From the NCBI GenBank assembly GCA_020027415.1, contig JAHRAW010000098.1, forward strand, positions 1-12,381: a stretch of DNA of 12,381 nt. The letters run 5' to 3'. A model generated the notes under the pieces. That model was given only the letters and a program-made list of their open reading frames with translations. It was not told the origin of the DNA and searched no databases. Shown piece by piece: positions 6,959-12,381 of the stretch. How positions within the stretch are numbered: the stretch's first letter is position 1; every line of letters starts with the position of its first letter. The stretch is from Gammaproteobacteria bacterium (GTDB taxonomy: Bacteria; Pseudomonadota; Gammaproteobacteria; Arenicellales; Poriferihabitantaceae). Both the position numbers and the translations under genes were made by a program.

Positions 6959-8517
6959 GCGCGAAATTCAACCTCGGGCCAGCGTTCCATGTTCAGTTGC
7001 AAATTGGCGCGATTGGGCGCGATATAGGTCAACGCATCGCCGCTATCCAGCGCTAAATTTTGTGGGTTGCTGCGGCGAAAGCGTTGCTCGGTTTGCGCAT
7101 CGGTGAAATAAACCCAGCGCGCGGCGGAGATTGCCACCGCTTCAAATGTACAAGCAACGCCGTATTCGGCAGCCAAGCGATGCGCGACCACTTCAAATTG
7201 CAACATACCGATTGCGCCAAGAATTAAGTCGTTGCTGTGCAACGGGCGAAACACCTGCGTTGCGCCTTCTTCGCTCAGTTGCAACAAGCCTTTGTGCAGC
7301 GCTTTGGCGCGCAGTGGATCCGCCAGCCGCGCGCGGCGAAACAGTTCCGGGGCGAAACTGGGAATGCCGGTGAACTTCAGCGGCTCGCCTTCGCTGAAAG
7401 TGTCGCCGATTTGGATGTTGCCGTGGTTTGGCAGACCGATAATATCGCCGGCATAGGCGCATGTCGTGTGTTGCCGCTGCGCCGCCATGAAAGTGCGCGC
7501 ATTGTGAACCGTCATGGTTTTTCCAATTCGCACATGACGCATTTTCATGCCCGGCGCAAACTTGCCCGAAGTAATGCGTAAAAAGGCGATGCGGTCGTGG
7601 TGCGAAGGATCCATGTTGGCTTGGATTTTAAACACAAACCCGCTGAACGGCGGTTCGGTGGCTGACACTTCGCGGCTCGCGGTTTGCCGCGCGCGCGGCG
7701 ACGGCGAGAATTGCACAAAATTATCCAGCAGTTCATCGGTGCCGAACCGATGCAACGCCGAGCCGAAAAATATCGGCGTAAGGTCGCCGGCGCGATAGGC
7801 TTGCGGGTCAAATGGATGGCTGGCGCCGCGCACCAACTCAACCTCGGCGCGCAGTTGCGTCGCCAAGTCGCCGATTGCCGCATCCACCTCGGCATGCGCC
7901 AAGCCGGCGATCCGCCGCTCCTTGCGCAAGCCGCCGCGCCCGGCAAACAAGCGCACGACATCATCATACAGCCGATACACCCCGACGAAATCCTTGCCGC
8001 CGCCGATGGGCCAAACCATCGGCGCGCAGCGCATGTTCAGCGTTTGTTCCACCTCATCCAGTATCTCAATCGGCGCGCGCCCTTCGCGGTCCATCTTATT
8101 GACGAAGGTCATAATCGGCGTGTCGCGCAGCCGGCACACTTCCATTAATTTGAGCGTGCGTTGCTCCACCCCTTTGGCGATGTCAATCACCATTAACGCC
8201 GAATCCACGGCGGTTAAAGTTCGGTAGGTGTCCTCCGAGAAGTCGGCGTGTCCGGGGGTGTCCAGCAAATTGATGACGCGGTTTTGGTAAGAGAATTGCA
8301 TCACCGATGAAGTTACCGAGATGCCGCGTTGCTTCTCCAACTCCATCCAGTCCGAAGTCGCGTAGCGGTTGCTTTTGCGCGCCTTGACCGTGCCCGCCAG
8401 TTGCACCGCGCCGCCGGCTTGCAGCAGCCGTTCAGTTAACGTGGTCTTGCCCGCATCTGGATGCGAAATGATGGCAAAGGTGCGGCGCAGTTGAATCTCG
8501 TCGGTGAGCGCGGGCAT
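6943..8517 (-). CDS. prfC: Peptide chain release factor 3 (RF3)
   Basis: Translational GTPase that removes RF1 or RF2 from the ribosome after peptide release. Length is 524 aa against 529 in E. coli. The GTPase motifs are complete: G1 HPDAGKTT (19-26), G2 region RGISVTSS (64-71), G3 DTPGHADF (86-93), G4 NKMDR (140-144) and G5 GSALHRFG (252-259). WMELEKQRGISVTSSVMQF and GAIGMLQFEVVAHRL in the C-terminal part are RF3 signatures that separate it from EF-G. The start is ATG at 8517, which gives the family N-terminus. No Shine-Dalgarno is seen; the stretch before the ATG is AT-rich with two CATAATTT copies 11 bp apart. The stop is TAG. It lies downstream of pgeF on the same strand, with about 205 bp between them. 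Confidence 0.97.
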   Translation of the reverse strand: MPALTDEIQLRRTFAIISHPDAGKTTLTERLLQAGGAVQLAGTVKARKSNRYATSDWMELEKQRGISVTSSVMQFSYQNRVINLLDTPGHADFSEDTYRTLTAVDSALMVIDIAKGVEQRTLKLMEVCRLRDTPIMTFVNKMDREGRAPIEILDEVEQTLNMRCAPMVWPIGGGKDFVGVYRLYDDVVRLFAGRGGLRKERRIAGLAHAEVDAAIGDLATQLRAEVELVRGASHPFDPQAYRAGDLTPIFFGSALHRFGTDELLDNFVQFSPSPRARQTASREVSATEPPFSGFVFKIQANMDPSHHDRIAFLRITSGKFAPGMKMRHVRIGKTMTVHNARTFMAAQRQHTTCAYAGDIIGLPNHGNIQIGDTFSEGEPLKFTGIPSFAPELFRRARLADPLRAKALHKGLLQLSEEGATQVFRPLHSNDLILGAIGMLQFEVVAHRLAAEYGVACTFEAVAISAARWVYFTDAQTEQRFRRSNPQNLALDSGDALTYIAPNRANLQLNMERWPEVEFRAAREL

Positions 8518-8533
8518 GGGAAATTATGGATAA

Positions 8534-8561
8534 ATTATGAATTGAAGGCGGGCGGCGGCAA
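8534..8561 (-). promoter_or_regulatory. Candidate promoter for prfC
   Basis: On the minus strand, TTGCCG (8561-8556) and CATAAT (8539-8534) are separated by 16 bp and match the sigma-70 consensus at 4/6 and 5/6. The start of transcription would fall about 9-10 nt before the prfC ATG, giving a nearly leaderless mRNA. That would fit the absence of a ribosome-binding site. The rest of the 8518-8722 gap shows no gene or terminator. Confidence 0.3.
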
Positions 8562-8722
8562 AAATGCGAACAACGCCAACCACACCAGCACGATAGTCGG
8601 GCAACGGCAGCATGATTATATCCAAATCGCGCGCTGACGGCGTGGCGGCGGTATGCCCTATAACCCTAAGCGCCGCGAAAATGGCTCGCCCGCCGCGCGC
8701 CGCCGGGAGCGCAACGCGCCCA

Positions 8723-9556
8723 TCAAGCCAACACAATCGCGCTGATCTGCCGACCACACGCGGTGGCTCCGTGGCGGCAACTTCGGCGGTAACTGAAAAA
8801 CTGGCGCGCCTCGGTGCAGGTGTCGTCGGCGCGCGTATGCACCGCAGTGATGCCGACGTGCGCGAGTCGCTTGCGCAGATAGCCGGGCAAATCAAAATAA
8901 TAGCCCGGGTCGCCAGAGTCATTCGAGCCATCCGCCTCGCTCAATTTCCCCGAGGCCATCGATTCGGCGGCGGGTGCGCGGCGAAAACACCCCTCGCATT
9001 GAATCGGAGAATCGGCTTGGAAGCGCGCAAAAAATTCTTGCCCAACGCGATATGACTCAAACTGAATCGCAGGACCAATCGCGCACTGGATTTGATTCGG
9101 CGCGGCGCCCAATTGCACCATCGCCGCAAGCATCGTATCGGTGATGCCCGACAATGCGCCCCGCCAGCCGGCATGCGCGGCGCCGATGACCGGCGCCACC
9201 GGATCTGCGAATAGCAGCGGCGCGCAGTCCGCGCTCAGCACGCCGAGGGTCAGCCCGGCTTCGCGGGTAACCAAGCCGTCGGCGGCGAAAATCTCGGCGC
9301 AGTCGGTGTGCGCATGCACGCTTCGCACGCGGTTGCTGTGAATTTGCTGGTTGGTGAAAATGGGGTGACCGCCCAAACTATCCGCCACTCGCCGGCGATT
9401 GATTTGCACCGAATGGCGCGCCTCGCCGCAGAACTCGCTGCAATTCAGCGACGCGAAATCGCCGCTGGAGACGCCGCCACGGCGACCGTAAAAGCCGTGA
9501 CGGATTGCCGCCGAGGTTGCAAAGTCGGCGCTGACCAGCGCCGGCGGATTAGACAT
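8723..9556 (-). CDS. pgeF: Peptidoglycan editing factor / purine nucleoside phosphorylase, YfiH (laccase-domain) family
   Basis: YfiH/PgeF-family zinc enzyme. Members act on purine nucleosides, and in E. coli the protein keeps wrong amino acids out of peptidoglycan precursors. Numbered from ATG 9556 (277 aa), the motifs are IRHGFYGRRGGVSSG (18-32), a QxH motif with H73, SADC with C111 and AAHAGWRG with H128. These three residues correspond to the metal ligands. FFSYRR and GRQISAIVLA close the protein. The C-terminus resembles alphaproteobacterial members most. About 20 extra Ser/Gly/Asp-rich residues sit before the YYFDLPGY segment. ATG at 9556 fits the family N-terminus best. ATGs at 9586 and 9610 are in frame but have no ribosome-binding site. 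It is probably upstream of prfC in one transcription direction. Confidence 0.92.
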   Translation of the reverse strand: MSNPPALVSADFATSAAIRHGFYGRRGGVSSGDFASLNCSEFCGEARHSVQINRRRVADSLGGHPIFTNQQIHSNRVRSVHAHTDCAEIFAADGLVTREAGLTLGVLSADCAPLLFADPVAPVIGAAHAGWRGALSGITDTMLAAMVQLGAAPNQIQCAIGPAIQFESYRVGQEFFARFQADSPIQCEGCFRRAPAAESMASGKLSEADGSNDSGDPGYYFDLPGYLRKRLAHVGITAVHTRADDTCTEARQFFSYRRSCRHGATACGRQISAIVLA

Positions 9557-9700
9557 TCCGCATCCCAGTCCGCAAATTTTTGTCATCGCAAGGTTGTTAA
9601 ACAAACGCATGAAGCGGCGTAGGGGGTGGTTTGACCGCGCATTTTCGTTATACTATTCGCGCCCAAGCCATGCTTAGGGCGAACACGAACACATCGCACC

Positions 9701-9729
9701 GCGCAACCAAAAAGTAGCGCAACCGAAAA
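9701..9729. repeat. Two near-identical 13-bp direct repeats, period 16, before tRNA-Ser
   Basis: GCGCAACCAAAAA (9701-9713) and GCGCAACCGAAAA (9717-9729) differ at one base. A shorter third copy, GCAACCG, lies at 9731-9737, directly before the tRNA. A strong -10-like TATACT (9649-9654) lies further upstream with only a poor -35 (TTGACC at 9631, 12 bp away). The 128-bp space from 9611 to 9738 otherwise shows no gene. Confidence 0.5.
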
Positions 9730-9738
9730 TGCAACCGC

Positions 9739-9826
9739 GGAGAGCTGGCAGAGCGGTCGAATGCGGCGGTCTTGAAAACCGTTGACTGTAACAGGTACGG
9801 GGGTTCGAATCCCTCGCTCTCCGCCA
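9739..9826 (+). tRNA. tRNA-Ser (anticodon UGA)
   Basis: A type II (long variable arm) tRNA of 88 nt. The acceptor stem is GGAGAGC/GCTCTCC. The anticodon stem is GCGGT/ACCGT around the loop CTTGAAA, with anticodon TGA at 9773-9775. A variable arm with a CTG-TAA-CAG core follows. The T-arm is GGGGG-TTCGAAT-CCCTC, the discriminator is G, and the CCA is encoded. It reads UCA and UCG codons. It is the only plus-strand gene between prfC/pgeF and yccA. No integrase or repeated tRNA 3' end is seen, so it is not an evident integration site. Confidence 0.96.
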
Positions 9827-9897
9827 TTCCCCAATTTCACGGCACCGCCACCGCCGACCGCTTGGTCGCGCGTGTTGGTTCTCGTTCCCATTCGTTG

Positions 9898-10710
9898 TTA
9901 GCGCGCGGCGGTGAAGACGATATCGCCGAACCAAGCCGTTGCCGACTCGTGCGTGTTGTCGGTATCGGTCATCACTGCGACGCCGGAAATCATCGGCGGC
10001 GGTTGCCCGAACGCCGCCTGATAATCGTGGTGGATATTCCGCGACTCGGTTATCCATTGTCCGACCTTTGCCGAACCGCTTTCCACCGCCAACATTCGCA
10101 CCCGATGGGTATACGGATTGGGCGTAATCGTGCCGACCGGGCGGCGGTTTGCCCAGATATAATTGAGCGCGCCGCGCGGCGGATACTGACCGTGCAGCCA
10201 GCGCGCGGCGCGGTATTTGGCTTTTTCCAACCACCCGGCGTGGTCGGCGTCATACGCAAAGGTGATATAAAGCCGGGCTGGGGAGTCGTCCCCCGCCTTA
10301 CGCGTGACATCGCCTTTTTCCAGCACATTGCTGACCTTCCACCGCCATTGCACAATGGGATACTGAGACGGGTCAATGGCAATCTCGCGAGTCAACCCCG
10401 AAGCCGAGTCGTGGCTCTCGGCTTGCAACACCACCGTGCCGCGCTCAGACACCAACCGATACCGCGTCGGCGCGCCGCTGTTGGTGAAGGTGAGGGGCTT
10501 CCAGTTGGCGGGATGGGCGTCGCCGGCGGCGGCGTTTGAAAAATTGCCCACTCGCAACGCCGCGGGCGAGTCCGCCTGCAAGGTGGCGGTCAGCGCCGCC
10601 AGGCTACAGCACAGCCCGACCGCCCCGCGCCGGCAGTATTCGCGCAATATCATTCCACCACGACCTGAGTCGGGCGCGCTTGGCGGGCGGTTTTGCGCGC
10701 GTATTTTCAT
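9898..10710 (-). CDS. Exported DUF3047 family protein
   Basis: A protein of 270 aa with a DUF3047 domain of unknown function. WRWKVSNVLEKGDVTRKAGD (122-141), ARLYITFAYD (145-154), ALNYIWANR (181-189) and MTDTDNTHESATAWFGDI (247-264) are the conserved blocks. The fold is plausibly a beta-sandwich of carbohydrate-binding type, but this is inference. The N-terminus carries arginines and a hydrophobic stretch GAVGLCCSLAALTATLQA (29-46), a likely signal peptide, so the protein is probably periplasmic. ATG at 10710 is chosen because AAGAGGA lies 5 nt upstream. ATG at 10743 lacks a site. ATG at 10653 would give a more usual, shorter signal peptide. The stop is TAA. It is divergent from yccA, with 200 bp between starts. 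Confidence 0.87.
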   Translation of the reverse strand: MKIRAQNRPPSAPDSGRGGMILREYCRRGAVGLCCSLAALTATLQADSPAALRVGNFSNAAAGDAHPANWKPLTFTNSGAPTRYRLVSERGTVVLQAESHDSASGLTREIAIDPSQYPIVQWRWKVSNVLEKGDVTRKAGDDSPARLYITFAYDADHAGWLEKAKYRAARWLHGQYPPRGALNYIWANRRPVGTITPNPYTHRVRMLAVESGSAKVGQWITESRNIHHDYQAAFGQPPPMISGVAVMTDTDNTHESATAWFGDIVFTAAR

Positions 10711-10715
10711 GCTTT

Positions 10716-10722
10716 TCCTCTT
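10716..10722 (-). promoter_or_regulatory. Shine-Dalgarno site of the DUF3047 gene
   Basis: AAGAGGA on the minus strand, 5 nt before the ATG at 10710. It decides that start over the in-frame ATGs at 10743 and 10653. Confidence 0.7.
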
Positions 10723-10806
10723 GATTTTCTGGCAACTAATCATATATCATGCGTGCAGGCTCAAGCGCACAAGCGTTTTGATTGCCATGAAGTTGATGGC
10801 GATTCG

Positions 10807-10860
10807 CGCCGCTTGTGGTGATTCCGCCGCTCGTGGCGAAACCGCCGCTTATGACGCATC
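10807..10860. repeat. Three imperfect 18-bp tandem repeats upstream of yccA
   Basis: Three head-to-tail units start at 10807, 10825 and 10843, each beginning CGCCGCT and ending C. Pairwise identity is 13-14 of 18 by eye. They lie 50-104 bp before the yccA ATG, in the divergent region with the DUF3047 gene. Just to the left, TTGATTGCCAT (10778) and TTGATGGCGAT (10793) form another imperfect pair. They may be operator sites or the remains of a degenerate coding repeat: read in the yccA frame they give a P-P-L-x-x-x pattern. Confidence 0.55.
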
Positions 10861-10898
10861 GTTTATCACCCGTTGAATTTTTTTCTTTCTGCTTTTGC

Positions 10899-10904
10899 GG
10901 AGGT
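10899..10904 (+). promoter_or_regulatory. Shine-Dalgarno site of yccA
   Basis: GGAGGT, 6 nt before the ATG at 10911. It is the strongest ribosome-binding site in the window and rules out the longer frame opening at 10815. Confidence 0.85.
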
Positions 10905-10910
10905 AGTGAA

Positions 10911-11582
10911 ATGGTTGGATTTGAAAATACCGTAACTCGCGTGCGCGCGAGCGGCTTGGAGATGAATAAGGTATTGCGAAATACCTACATGCTGCTCGCC
11001 ATGACCCTGCTATTCAGCGCGCTCATGGCGGGGCTCGCCATGGCAATGGGTACGCCGCCGCTGGGAATGATTATTACCCTCGTCGGATGGTTTGGGTTGC
11101 TGTTCTTGACCACCAAATTCCGTAACTCACCGCTCGGGTTGGTGTTGGTGTTCGCGTTCACCGGGTTTATGGGGTTCACCGTCGGTCCCATCGTCGGGCT
11201 CTACATGAATTCGATGAGCAACGGCGGACAAATTGTGATGACTGCGCTCGGCGGCACCGGCATTATTTTTGTCGCGCTGTCCAGTTATGTGCTGACCACC
11301 AAGAAGGATTTCACCTTCATCGGTGGCATGCTGATGGTGGGCATCTTGGTGGCGTTTGTCGCCGGGCTGGGCGCGGCGATATTTTCCATTCCGGCGTTGT
11401 CGTTGGCGGTGTCGGCGATGTTCGTGTTGTTGATGTCGGGCTTGATTCTGTTTCAAACCAGCCAAATCGTGCATGGCGGCGAAACCAACTACATCATGGC
11501 AACGATCACCCTCTACATCACCATTTATAACCTGTTCATGAGCCTGTTGCATATTTTCGGCATCTTCGGCGGCGATGACTGA
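10911..11582 (+). CDS. yccA: YccA-type Bax inhibitor-1 family membrane protein
   Basis: Inner-membrane protein of the Bax inhibitor-1/UPF0005 family. In E. coli YccA is a substrate and modulator of the FtsH protease. Length is 223 aa against 219, and it is similar along its whole length. KVLRNTYMLLAMTLLFSAL (20-38), FLTTKFRNSPLGL (65-77), YVLTTKKDFTFIGGMLM (126-142) and the family signature HGGETNYI (188-195) are visible. Seven hydrophobic segments can be counted, at about 24-45, 51-68, 76-97, 107-127, 135-160, 163-182 and 196-218. The start at 10911 rests on the strong GGAGGT site and the family N-terminus. A terminator follows the stop by 11 bp, so it is probably a single-gene transcript. 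Confidence 0.95.
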   Translation: MVGFENTVTRVRASGLEMNKVLRNTYMLLAMTLLFSALMAGLAMAMGTPPLGMIITLVGWFGLLFLTTKFRNSPLGLVLVFAFTGFMGFTVGPIVGLYMNSMSNGGQIVMTALGGTGIIFVALSSYVLTTKKDFTFIGGMLMVGILVAFVAGLGAAIFSIPALSLAVSAMFVLLMSGLILFQTSQIVHGGETNYIMATITLYITIYNLFMSLLHIFGIFGGDD

Positions 11583-11593
11583 ACCCTCCTGAC

Positions 11594-11646
11594 GCCCCGC
11601 TCGGCGAAAAAAGCCTCGTCGTAGCTTCGTCTTGCGGGGCTTTTTT
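11594..11646 (+). terminator. Intrinsic terminator of yccA with alternative pairing
   Basis: GCCCCGC (11594-11600) pairs with GCGGGGC (11634-11640), followed directly by six Ts (11641-11646). The loop is 33 nt, unusually large. A second pairing, GAAAAAAGCC (11606-11615) with GGCTTTTTTC (11638-11647), overlaps the right arm and would exclude the first. A small 6-bp hairpin, ACGGTG/CACCGT (11648-11665), follows directly. Confidence 0.75.
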
Positions 11647-11721
11647 CACGGTGCCATACCACCGTACATCAACCACACTCGCCGCCGCCGCGGTCGGCTA
11701 TGGCGGACGCCCCCTGCTGTT

Positions 11722-12381
11722 ATGAAAGCCATGATCTTAGCGGCTGGGCGCGGCACGCGCGTGCAACCGCTGACCCACGAACTGCCCAAACCGATGATTC
11801 CGCTGTTGGGCAAGCCGGTGATGGAATATCTGGTTGAACAACTCGCCGCGCACCGCTTCAACGACATCATGGTCAATGTCAGCCACCTGCCCGAAGCCAT
11901 TGAAAATTATTTTGGCAATGGGCGGCGTTGGGGGGTCAATATCGGCTATTCCTTTGAGGGGCATATTGAAAACGGCAAAGTACTCAGCGAGCCGCTCGGT
12001 TCCGCCGGCGGCATCAAGCGCGTGCACGAATTCGGCGGATTTTTTGACGACACTTTTCTGGTGGTTTGCGGCGATGCAATTTTTGACCTTGACTTAACCG
12101 CGGCGTTGCGCATGCATTGGCAGCGCGGCGCGATAGCGAGTATCGTAGTCAATCGGGTGGCGCGCGAACGGCTTGCCAACTACGGCGTGGTGCATTGCGC
12201 TGCGCGCGGCAGAATTACCTCGTTTCAGGAAAAGCCGACAGCAAGGCAAAAACAGATTTATGATTTTATCTCAAAGAAAATTCTTGAGAAGAGTATTCCG
12301 CCAACGATACGGGAGATCGGCGAGAAGTTCTCGATTCGATCGACGAACGGTGTTCGTTCTATCTTGAATGCACTGATCAAG
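11722..12381 (+). CDS. Sugar-phosphate nucleotidyltransferase N-terminal part joined in frame to a LexA-like DNA-binding domain; 3' end cut
   Basis: 220 codons are open to the window edge. Residues 1-173 are the N-terminal part of a sugar-1-phosphate nucleotidyltransferase: MKAMILAAGRGTRVQPLTHE with the G-x-G-T-R nucleotide-binding loop, the lysine motif LPKPMIPLLGKPV (21-33), PLGSAGGIK and the metal-binding CGDAIFDLDL. YGVVHC and the family strand ITSFQEKPT (165-173) end it. These resemble mannose-1-phosphate guanylyl- and MurU-like transferases, so a role in cell-wall or polysaccharide precursor synthesis is likely. The family should continue for roughly 60 or more residues of catalytic domain, including the second metal-binding Asp. 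Instead the frame continues as a LexA winged-helix domain. The start ATG at 11722 fits the family; no Shine-Dalgarno is seen. Whether this is one real gene is doubtful (see the junction entry). Confidence 0.7.
   Translation, partial: MKAMILAAGRGTRVQPLTHELPKPMIPLLGKPVMEYLVEQLAAHRFNDIMVNVSHLPEAIENYFGNGRRWGVNIGYSFEGHIENGKVLSEPLGSAGGIKRVHEFGGFFDDTFLVVCGDAIFDLDLTAALRMHWQRGAIASIVVNRVARERLANYGVVHCAARGRITSFQEKPTARQKQIYDFISKKILEKSIPPTIREIGEKFSIRSTNGVRSILNALIK
12229..12381 (+). other. Junction and LexA N-terminal winged-helix segment
   Basis: From codon 170 the frame reads EKPTARQKQIYDFI, then PPTIREIGEKFSIRSTNGV and ILNALIK. This is the first 50 or so residues of LexA: compare the E. coli pattern LTARQQEVFDLI, then PPTRAEIAQRLGFRSPNA. 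The conserved PPT-x-x-EI and the recognition-helix region RSxN are intact. Hand-counted GC is about 59% for 12061-12240 and about 42% for 12241-12381. Codon choice shifts too, with AGG, CGA, ATA and AAG appearing in this short stretch. The LexA similarity begins within the first few residues of that family, exactly where the nucleotidyltransferase motif EKPT ends. Confidence 0.75.

Noticed and set aside
8524..9055. Frames on both strands through the prfC-pgeF gap
   Set aside because: They overlap pgeF in other frames, are rich in Ala/Arg as GC-rich shadows are, and match no family; the gap itself holds only the prfC promoter candidate.
9660..9680. Inverted repeat GCCCAAG...CTTAGGGC before tRNA-Ser
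   Set aside because: The pairing needs a one-base bulge, lacks a T-run, and could arise by chance; no role could be supported.
9739..9826. tRNA-Ser as an integration site of a mobile element
   Set aside because: No integrase gene and no repeated copy of the tRNA 3' end were found in the window.
9583..9891. Minus-strand frame of 102 aa containing GERGIRTPVPVTVNGFQ
   Set aside because: It is the antisense translation of tRNA-Ser; this peptide is a well-known false gene call opposite serine tRNAs.
10815..10910. Extension of the yccA frame by 32 codons
   Set aside because: The strong GGAGGT site at 10899 and the family N-terminus place the start at 10911; the extension is mostly the repeat array.
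1..12381. CRISPR array, transposon ends, toxin-antitoxin or defence system
   Set aside because: No regularly spaced repeats of CRISPR size, no transposase or nuclease genes, and nearly all coding frames belong to recognised core families.

Overview
The window reads as ordinary chromosomal DNA of a moderately GC-rich proteobacterium, most likely an uncultured gammaproteobacterium. This is inferred from gene families, not from a database search. The support is an E. coli-type glutamate-cysteine ligase (gshA), a DusA tRNA-dihydrouridine synthase, peptide release factor 3, a YccA-type membrane protein, an Azotobacter-like ferredoxin-NADP reductase and a bacterial thiopurine methyltransferase. PgeF instead resembles alphaproteobacterial sequences in its C-terminal half, so the lineage is not settled. 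No phage, transposase, integrase, CRISPR array or rRNA was seen.

Layout, left to right. Positions 1-1393 (minus): dusA followed 17 bp downstream by an unidentified gene cut by the window edge. Positions 1531-5003 (plus): gshA, class I fructose-bisphosphate aldolase, tRNA-Arg(CCU) and thiopurine methyltransferase. Positions 5069-5524 (minus): a hotdog thioesterase of the betainyl-CoA/carnitine type, divergent from fpr and a carboxymuconolactone-decarboxylase-family gene (plus, 5717-6909). Positions 6943-9556 (minus): prfC and, upstream of it, pgeF. Position 9739: tRNA-Ser(UGA) on the plus strand. Positions 9898-10710 (minus): an exported DUF3047 protein. Positions 10911-11582 (plus): yccA with an intrinsic terminator. 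Position 11722 onward (plus): a sugar-nucleotide-type nucleotidyltransferase that runs off the right end.

Most genes are unlinked housekeeping functions: tRNA modification and translation (dusA, prfC, two tRNAs), redox and thiol metabolism (gshA, fpr, the carboxymuconolactone-decarboxylase-family gene), cell-envelope precursor quality (pgeF), membrane proteolysis (yccA) and glycolysis (fda). No gap between genes exceeds about 210 bp, and the intergenic spaces are described in the entries.

The one striking anomaly is the right end. The nucleotidyltransferase reading frame passes at codon ~172 (about 12235-12240), without a frameshift or stop, into a clear LexA N-terminal DNA-binding domain. 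By hand count GC falls from about 59% to about 42% across that point. This is either a novel fusion or, more likely, a sequence join (assembly chimera or recent rearrangement) at a short shared motif.
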